This document shows, piece after piece, positions 1 through 4,906 of a DNA stretch of 10,296 nt. The notes under the pieces are model-generated. The model did no database searches. It had not been told where the DNA came from and saw only the letters and a program-made list of their open reading frames with translations. Origin of the DNA: Candidatus Poribacteria bacterium (GTDB lineage Bacteria; Poribacteria; WGA-4E; WGA-3G); contig VXZL01000115.1 of assembly GCA_009845505.1 (NCBI GenBank), forward strand, positions 4,852 to 15,147, given 5' to 3'. The position numbers and the translations under genes are program-made. How positions within the stretch are numbered: position 1 is the first letter of the stretch; every line of letters begins with the position of its first letter.

Positions 1-2
1 AT

Positions 3-905
3 GTTGACAGTTACGCCGATTATACAGAGATGCTCAAACGCGATGATCTGGACATCGTTTGTGTTTGTACACCAAGCGGTGCACATTTGGACCCCGCCGT
101 TGCCGCAGCAGAAGCGGGTAAACACGTCATCGTTGAAAAACCGCTGGAAATCACCTTGCCACGTTGCGATAAGATTATCGAAGCGTGTGATACAGCAGGC
201 GTTCGGTTGTGCGCCATCTTTAATTCCCGTTTCACCGAAAGCACGGAGCTTGTTAAATCTACTATTGAGAGCGGCCGGTTCGGCAAACTCACCTTGGGTG
301 ATGCCTACATCAAATGGTATCGGTCTCAAGAATATTACGACAGCGGTGGGTGGCGCGGCACATGGTCTCTTGATGGCGGTGGCGCGCTCATGAACCAATC
401 TATCCACGCTATCGACCTGCTCCAGCATTTCATGGGTCCCGTCAAATCCGTTCAAGCCTTTACCGATACATTAGCACACGAACGCATAGAAGTCGAAGAC
501 GTTGCTGTCGCTGCACTTCAGTTTGAGAACGGTGCCCTTGGTGTCATCGAAGGTACGACCGCTGCTTACCCCGGTATGCTTAAGAAAACCGAAATCTCTG
601 GCACACACGGGACTGTCGTCTTAGCCGAAGAGGACATCGTGACGTGGGAATTCGATCCGGAACTTCCTGAAGATGCGGAGATCCGAGAGAAATTCGCGCA
701 AAAAACGGATACCGGTGGCGGTGCCTCGGATCCACGTGCTATTAATCACGACAACCACCGTCGGCAGATGGAAAATCTCATCAATGGACTTGAACACGAT
801 GCCTCGCACCTCGTTGATGGCCGCGAGGGACGTAAAGCGGTTGAAATTATTCTTGCTATCTATCAATCGAGTCGTGAAGGGCGGATCGTTGAGTTGCCGC
901 TTTAA
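3..905 (+). CDS. Gfo/Idh/MocA family NAD(P)-dependent oxidoreductase, 5'-truncated by window edge
   Basis: The reading frame is already open at the window edge (codons V-D-S-Y-A-D-Y-T-E-M from position 3), so the ATG at 30 is internal and the true start lies outside. About 300 residues are visible. The end of the Rossmann domain shows V-C-V-C-T-P-S-G-A-H, then V-E-K-P-L with the conserved EKP lysine codon at 138-140. The C-terminal substrate domain carries N-Q-S-I-H-A-I-D, the family N/D-x-x-x-H-x-x-D motif. The missing part, roughly 50 residues, should contain the GxGxxG nucleotide-binding loop. Members oxidise or reduce sugars, inositols and related polyols in the cytoplasm with NAD(P); the substrate cannot be told from sequence. 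It is the only + strand gene and converges on the nuclease-domain gene. Family assignment is firm; specific function is unknown. Confidence 0.93.
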   Translation, partial: VDSYADYTEMLKRDDLDIVCVCTPSGAHLDPAVAAAEAGKHVIVEKPLEITLPRCDKIIEACDTAGVRLCAIFNSRFTESTELVKSTIESGRFGKLTLGDAYIKWYRSQEYYDSGGWRGTWSLDGGGALMNQSIHAIDLLQHFMGPVKSVQAFTDTLAHERIEVEDVAVAALQFENGALGVIEGTTAAYPGMLKKTEISGTHGTVVLAEEDIVTWEFDPELPEDAEIREKFAQKTDTGGGASDPRAINHDNHRRQMENLINGLEHDASHLVDGREGRKAVEIILAIYQSSREGRIVELPL

Positions 906-977
906 GAGTTGTCAGTTAAGAGACTTTGATTAGGACTTACGCCCCTCTTCCTAAAGTTCGCTACTTGACGAAGTGCC

Positions 978-1038
978 GTTCGTAGTAGGGCAATTTATTG
1001 CCCGTTTAGAACGTGCGATGAATCGCACTACTACGAAC
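978..1038. repeat. Palindromic element with two nested hairpins (three-way junction)
   Basis: Outer arms gttcgtagta (978-987) and tactacgaac (1029-1038) are perfect 10-bp inverted repeats. Between them lie two perfect 7-bp hairpins with 2-nt loops: gggcaat/attgccc at 988-1003 and gtgcgat/atcgcac at 1013-1028. They are joined by the 9-nt linker gtttagaac (1004-1012). Every base except the linker and the two short loops is paired, so both strands can form the same cruciform, or a three-way-junction RNA. It sits between the converging 3' ends of the oxidoreductase (905) and the nuclease-domain gene (1070), so it could act as a bidirectional terminator. There is no T-run, which argues against a classical intrinsic one. 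Its compact design suggests a dispersed genomic repeat; I recall similar repeats in Poribacteria, but copy number cannot be seen here. Confidence 0.85.
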
Positions 1039-1069
1039 CTACCTTCAAGGCAAGGTTGACGAAGCACTT

Positions 1070-2089
1070 TCACGAGAACTTTTCTCCAATAAACTCATAA
1101 ATTTCTTCGACTTCACTTGGAGAAGTCAGAAACCATTCCGTTCCCGGAGCATCAGTTATGTGTTTCCCTCGGACCTTCAAGATATTGTGTATGATGTCCT
1201 CGATCTCCTTGGACCAGTCAGTTTTGATATGAAGACCGATCTTGGGACTTTCTGGAAGTCCTGTGGCTTGACCTCTAACTCTTCCATCTGCTTCGCGGTG
1301 TTTAGTCTTACCGATCTTGCACTTCCAAACCTTTTCACCTTTGGATTCTGCACTCTCTCTATACTGCGGGTAATAGTAAAGATAGACAGAACTGTTCCCG
1401 GAGCCGATAGTCCTTTCAGGATCTAAATCAGAATTCGGGATCGTATTTTTACGAGGGAGTGTCAAACTGCCTTTCAACTCGCTTAAATCTATGCCATGCT
1501 TCTCAGCACCAGAGTTGATTAGTTCCGCGGTGGTGTCCTCACTTAATCGTATGATTTTGCCCAACTTTGCGGACATATTTCGTCCCCAGCCCCTAACCCA
1601 TTTCTTGAACTTATCAGGGGTGTTGTAAGTTTCAAGGATGAGAGCCTCAGTAAACTGCTTATAGATATCCCTGCGGGCGATCTTTTCAATTTCATCAGAA
1701 CTAAGCCCAGTTCTACGTACCAACTCCTCACCTGTGCGGGTTGAACTCAATGACCGATACCAGCATAAGCGTGCGAGTCCCCGAGTAGAAGTATCACTAT
1801 TCACATCAAGTTCAACTTGCAAATAACCTCTTGCCCAGGCAGTAGAGGCTATTACTTGCTCTATCGGCGTTTCTGGTGCTTCGGAAAACTTCTCCAGATC
1901 TTTAGCAACTTCTTCAGCCCATTTTTTGCGAAAGAAAGGGGAGTGAATAGGAAGATCACAAACCTTTTCTTCTGTCTCTCCCATCTTACGCTTAAAATGT
2001 ACTTCAATCCGTTTAGCAGCAGTGATTACCGATACCGACTGTATTTCTGATACATCGGCAGTGTTATTCCCTCGGAAGACAACTTTCAT
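1070..2089 (-). CDS. Protein with C-terminal GIY-YIG/T5orf172 (Mug113)-type nuclease domain and unknown N-terminal region
   Basis: The protein has 339 residues. The last ~110 match the T5orf172/Mug113 branch of the GIY-YIG superfamily: S-V-Y-L-Y-Y-Y (234-240) at the GIY position, K-C-K-I-G-K-T (256-262) at the YIG position, R270 and R272 on the following helix, E297-x3-H301 as the likely metal-binding Glu and following His, and G-T-E-W-F (316-320) near the end. Residues 1-225 are unrecognised. They start strand-rich (about 1-45), then become helical and charged, with W-V-R-G-W-G-R-N-M at 164-172. There is no signal peptide or membrane segment. AAAGGA at 2095-2100, 5 nt before the ATG, supports the start. 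The gene stands alone between repeat-bearing spacers, and two of three sampled 60-base lines are only 37-38% G+C, lower than neighbours. A DNA-cutting role (mobile element, defence or repair) is inferred; the target is unknown. Confidence 0.75.
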   Translation of the reverse strand: MKVVFRGNNTADVSEIQSVSVITAAKRIEVHFKRKMGETEEKVCDLPIHSPFFRKKWAEEVAKDLEKFSEAPETPIEQVIASTAWARGYLQVELDVNSDTSTRGLARLCWYRSLSSTRTGEELVRRTGLSSDEIEKIARRDIYKQFTEALILETYNTPDKFKKWVRGWGRNMSAKLGKIIRLSEDTTAELINSGAEKHGIDLSELKGSLTLPRKNTIPNSDLDPERTIGSGNSSVYLYYYPQYRESAESKGEKVWKCKIGKTKHREADGRVRGQATGLPESPKIGLHIKTDWSKEIEDIIHNILKVRGKHITDAPGTEWFLTSPSEVEEIYEFIGEKFS

Positions 2090-2130
2090 TTTTTTCCTTT
2101 ACACAGCAAGGCACGAACCTGAAGAAGAGA

Positions 2131-2149
2131 CACAGGCTAACAGCCTATG
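2131..2149. repeat. Hairpin with 8-bp stem and 3-nt loop
   Basis: On the + strand cacaggct (2131-2138), loop aac (2139-2141), agcctatg (2142-2149). Seven pairs are Watson-Crick and one is a G-T wobble. Read on the - strand, it follows directly after CTTCGTAG, the same box that opens the palindrome at 978. It lies in the spacer between the 3' end of the five-gene - strand operon (2264) and the start of the nuclease-domain gene (2089). It could be a partial copy of the same repeat family, a terminator for the operon, or part of the leader of the nuclease gene. There is no U-tract, so the terminator reading is weak. Confidence 0.55.
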
Positions 2150-2234
2150 CTACGAAGAAACAAAAACCTGAATTGACAGCTATGGGACGAGGAAACCTTG
2201 AAGAAATACCCTAGCAAAAACCCCTACGAAGAAA
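2150..2234. repeat. 11-bp direct repeat ctacgaagaaa, two copies
   Basis: Copies lie at 2150-2160 and 2224-2234, 74 nt apart start to start. Both contain ctacgaa, the reverse complement of the ttcgtag that begins the palindromic element at 978-1038. The rest of the 2090-2263 spacer shows no open reading frame of note. It must hold the promoter of the nuclease-domain gene, but I see no convincing -35/-10 pair. Confidence 0.6.
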
Positions 2235-2263
2235 TTACGCTAAAATTCAAGTTTGACCCTCTG

Positions 2264-3229
2264 CTACTCGTAATCGAAAACAATCTTAACCGCTTCATGC
2301 TTTCGGTTCAGTGCCATCTCAAATCCGAGTTGTGCTTCCGTGAAAGGAAGATGATGTGTAATAATCGGTGACACATCAATACGACCTTGCGCAATCATAT
2401 CCATCGCCAGCGGGAAGTCGTTCGGGGCATCGGGGCCGACGGATCCGATAAAGTTGATATTTTTTCGGAAGAAATCCGCAAAATGAAAATCGTAAACCAA
2501 GTCATCCGGCACACCGAAGGCGAGGAGCGTTCCGCCGCGCTTGAGTAGTTGGAGACAGTCGTTGACAGTCTCCGTTTGGTGTCCAACAACCTCAATAACC
2601 AGATCCGCCATCCTACCTTCTGTAATCTCCTCTACAGCAGCGACGGGATCTTGCTCGTTAGCGTTAATCGTGTGTGTGGCACGCATCTTCTTGGAAACAG
2701 CGAGTCGAAAGTCAACAAGATCAGTGGTAATCACGGTGCGCGCACCGAGGTTGCTCATCATGTGTGTAAAGAGGAGTCCCATCGGTCCCTGCCCGACAAC
2801 AACCGTATCAAGATTGAGGAGGTTCGGCAGCTTCCGACATGCCCACACAACAGTACCAAGCGGTTGAGACATCAGGATGCAATCTTTCCGTGGGAAATCT
2901 GTCAATGGCAACGTGACGCTCTCATCCGACAGGAAGTACTCCGAAAGTCCACCGATGTAACGTGGCAACGCTAAGACTTCGTCCCCGGGTTTGAATCTAT
3001 CCGATTTACTATCTGTAACAACGCCAATCGCCTCGTGAATTGAAAGTCCTGGCTGAAGCGGATAACTGTCCGCTGGATGCTCAAGGACAAACGATGGCAT
3101 ATCCGTGCCGCAGATGGCACTATGAGCGGTTTTTATTATCACTGTGCCGTCGGGATAATCGGCGAGATCCGGCTGTTCTATGTCAACAATCTCAATCTGA
3201 TGTGGTGCGACAATTTGCCCAGCTCTCAT
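2264..3229 (-). CDS. Zinc-type medium-chain alcohol/polyol dehydrogenase (MDR family)
   Basis: The protein has 321 residues, slightly short for the family (about 340-350). The N-terminal GroES-like domain holds the catalytic zinc site: I-C-G-T-D (C40, D43) and H65-E66 in G-L-S-I-H-E, where most members have G-H-E. The Rossmann fold follows, with V-V-V-G-Q-G-P-M-G (143-151) and D170 at the end of the second strand, which suggests NAD rather than NADP. The four-cysteine structural-zinc lobe found in many alcohol, sorbitol and threonine dehydrogenases is absent after F-K-P-G-D-E-V (79-85). AAGGAG at 3243-3248 is 13 nt upstream of the ATG, a long spacing, and overlaps the stop of the preceding nucleotidase gene, so the two are probably cotranscribed. 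It is the last gene of the operon. Likely substrates are secondary alcohols, sugars or polyols; the exact one is not readable. Confidence 0.9.
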   Translation of the reverse strand: MRAGQIVAPHQIEIVDIEQPDLADYPDGTVIIKTAHSAICGTDMPSFVLEHPADSYPLQPGLSIHEAIGVVTDSKSDRFKPGDEVLALPRYIGGLSEYFLSDESVTLPLTDFPRKDCILMSQPLGTVVWACRKLPNLLNLDTVVVGQGPMGLLFTHMMSNLGARTVITTDLVDFRLAVSKKMRATHTINANEQDPVAAVEEITEGRMADLVIEVVGHQTETVNDCLQLLKRGGTLLAFGVPDDLVYDFHFADFFRKNINFIGSVGPDAPNDFPLAMDMIAQGRIDVSPIITHHLPFTEAQLGFEMALNRKHEAVKIVFDYE

Positions 3230-3246
3230 ATTCTATATTTATCTCC

Positions 3247-4209
3247 TTATCGGTTAGATAACGCGTTCAAAACGTGTTTATGAAGTTTCCCGTTAGTTGC
3301 GACAATCCCTCGATTTTCATGCATCCGTTTGCCTGTCAAAAAATTAAGGGGCGCACCATTGGCATCCGTAACCGTCCCGCCTGCTTCCTGAACCACAATC
3401 ATCCCTGCAGCGTGATCCCAGATACACTCGCGGTAATCGGGGTATGCCGGGTTCGGTAGACGGATATAGAGGGATGCTTCACCACGGGAGACAATACCAT
3501 ACTTCGCCTGACTGTCCATCCGAATAGGCGATTCTGTAATTCCGAGTGCTTCCGCAATCTTAGTGTGGGCATCGCTATCCCCGTGTGTCGACTCGAAACT
3601 CTCTGCGAAGCGATGTACCTCCTCTGATACATGGACCTGCTTTAAAAAGTTTCCTGCCTTTGTATAGAGCTGCGTGCCTTCGCCATAGGCGGCAACAAAA
3701 AGGCATCCCCGCTGCTCCGCATCCGTATCTTTTAAACGATACGGTAAATTTGGACAGCCCAAAACACCGAGTCGTACAACGCCATGAACAATATAAGCCA
3801 AAGCAATTGCATATTGATCGTGACGCAGGAATCCTTTCGTTCCATCAATCGGGTCGAGTGCCCAGAAGTGCTGTCCGACTTCACCGCTTCCGCGGTCGAT
3901 CCAGTTACAGACAGTCTCCGACGAGAGTGCCTCTTTCGCAAAGTGACTCACATAATCTGTGACGCGTTCTAAAAGCGTGGCGTTTTCTCTAAGTGCTTGT
4001 GCGTCTTCTTCAGCGACAATCGCATCTTCAGGAAAAGCATCGCCGATCGTTTTACATATCAGTGCTTGTGACCCGAAATCAGCGACGGTTACAGGGCTTC
4101 GGTCAACCTTTTGAATCGCATCGGTTGACACTATTTCAGCTTGCACCCGTTCACAGAGTCGCATCGCCTCCAGCACAGCATCTATAGCAACTTGTTTCTT
4201 TAATGACAT
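3247..4209 (-). CDS. 3'(2'),5'-bisphosphate nucleotidase, HAL2/SAL1-like (inositol monophosphatase superfamily)
   Basis: The protein has 320 residues and is predicted cytoplasmic. Motifs of the lithium-sensitive, Mg-dependent phosphatase fold appear in order: S-P-V-T-V-A-D (38-44), E-E-D (67-69), D-P-I-D-G-T-K-G-F (119-127) with the metal-binding aspartates, and W-D-H-A-A-G (264-269). The wording around them (T-K-G-F-L-R, G-V-L-G-C-P-N-L, L-Y-I-R-L-P, I-W-D-H-A-A-G) is closer to yeast HAL2 and plant SAL1 than to E. coli CysQ or plain inositol monophosphatases. The expected reaction is 3'-phosphoadenosine 5'-phosphate to AMP and phosphate, clearing a by-product of sulfate activation and sulfotransfer. 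The ATG follows a run of A and no Shine-Dalgarno site is visible; a heptamer repeat occupies that position. It lies 47 nt after the glycosylase gene and 17 nt before the dehydrogenase. An inositol phosphatase activity cannot be excluded. Confidence 0.87.
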   Translation of the reverse strand: MSLKKQVAIDAVLEAMRLCERVQAEIVSTDAIQKVDRSPVTVADFGSQALICKTIGDAFPEDAIVAEEDAQALRENATLLERVTDYVSHFAKEALSSETVCNWIDRGSGEVGQHFWALDPIDGTKGFLRHDQYAIALAYIVHGVVRLGVLGCPNLPYRLKDTDAEQRGCLFVAAYGEGTQLYTKAGNFLKQVHVSEEVHRFAESFESTHGDSDAHTKIAEALGITESPIRMDSQAKYGIVSRGEASLYIRLPNPAYPDYRECIWDHAAGMIVVQEAGGTVTDANGAPLNFLTGKRMHENRGIVATNGKLHKHVLNALSNR

Positions 4210-4217
4210 TTTTTTTT

Positions 4218-4241
4218 AGTTGTTAGTTGTTGGTTGTTGGT
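4218..4241. repeat. Heptamer tandem repeat (AGTTGTT type)
   Basis: Reading the + strand: agttgtt, agttgtt, ggttgtt, ggt, about 3.4 units in strict 7-nt register. It fills most of the 47-nt spacer between the glycosylase stop and the nucleotidase start and ends 8 nt upstream of that ATG, where a ribosome-binding site would normally be. The related pair agttgtc-agttaag occurs at 907-920, just after the oxidoreductase stop. Such 7-nt short tandem repeats are known in cyanobacteria and some other phyla; their function is unclear. Confidence 0.7.
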
Positions 4242-4256
4242 AAAGAAGGTTGTCTG

Positions 4257-4901
4257 TTAAAAAAGTGTCAGTTTCGGCAGTTCCTCAGATTCGCGTAACT
4301 TCCGTTTCGCCGAGGCAATATCCTCAACAACAGTCTGCCGGACGATTTCAAAATTCTCGCCTTCCTGTCTCAGGACATAAGCCGGGTTAAAGGTCGCCAT
4401 TGCGAAGGGGGCATATAGTGTATCCGTAAACCAGACCCCGCGTTCCTCGGTAATACGAAAACTTCGATGAATAAGTGCCTTTGCAGCGGGTGCCCCCATA
4501 CATAAAATCACCGAAGGCTGTATGAAGGTCAATTCACCATCAAGCCACTTGGAACACGCTTTAATTTCAGACGCTTTCGGCGGACGGTTTTTCAACACAC
4601 CATCTTTAAGGCTTGCCGCTCGACACTTAATGATATTTGTTAGCCAGATTTGGCTGCGTGTTAAGTCATTTGCAGCGAGGACTTCATCAAGCAAATCTCC
4701 AGCAGGACCTGAAAAGGGGAGGGTTGTCCGATTATCAGTAGCGGATGGTCCTTCAGCTACAATCACCAATTGTGCGGAGGCATTTCCGCTACCGAAGACA
4801 ACGTTCGTACGAGTCTTTGACAAATCACATGCCGTACAAACACTTGCTTGTGTTTTGAGGGTTTGCAGCTGCAACCGACAATTATTTGACATAATACGCA
4901 C
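4257..4901 (-). CDS. Uracil-DNA glycosylase-like protein, family 4-type with [4Fe-4S] cluster
   Basis: The protein has 214 residues counted from a GTG at 4901. An in-frame ATG at 4892 is the alternative; I prefer GTG because it is 5 nt after the preceding stop and nearer the AGGAGGGG at 4914-4921, though that site is still about 12 nt away. Four likely iron-sulfur cysteines are present: C22-x-x-C25, then C93 (T-N-I-I-K-C-R) and C116 (E-I-K-A-C). Motif 1 reads A-E-G-P-S-A-T-D-N (49-57), then L-P-F-S-G-P-A-G-D-L-L-D. Motif 2 reads F-N-P-A-Y-V-L-R (171-178), where family 4 normally has H-P-A-Y or H-P-S, so N172 replaces the conserved His. The loop between the third and fourth cysteines is about seven residues longer than usual. 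The expected role is removal of uracil from DNA in base excision repair, but the altered motif makes activity uncertain. Confidence 0.85.
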   Translation of the reverse strand: MRIMSNNCRLQLQTLKTQASVCTACDLSKTRTNVVFGSGNASAQLVIVAEGPSATDNRTTLPFSGPAGDLLDEVLAANDLTRSQIWLTNIIKCRAASLKDGVLKNRPPKASEIKACSKWLDGELTFIQPSVILCMGAPAAKALIHRSFRITEERGVWFTDTLYAPFAMATFNPAYVLRQEGENFEIVRQTVVEDIASAKRKLRESEELPKLTLF

Positions 4902-4906
4902 CGAGT

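Noticed and set aside
1..393. 130-codon + strand open frame at the left edge
   Set aside because: It lies in another frame of the oxidoreductase, whose motifs (EKP, N-x3-H-x2-D) are clear; the translation shows no family features.
978..1038. tRNA or other cloverleaf RNA gene
   Set aside because: The three-way junction has no acceptor, anticodon or T-loop features and stems of 10, 7 and 7 bp that do not match a tRNA.
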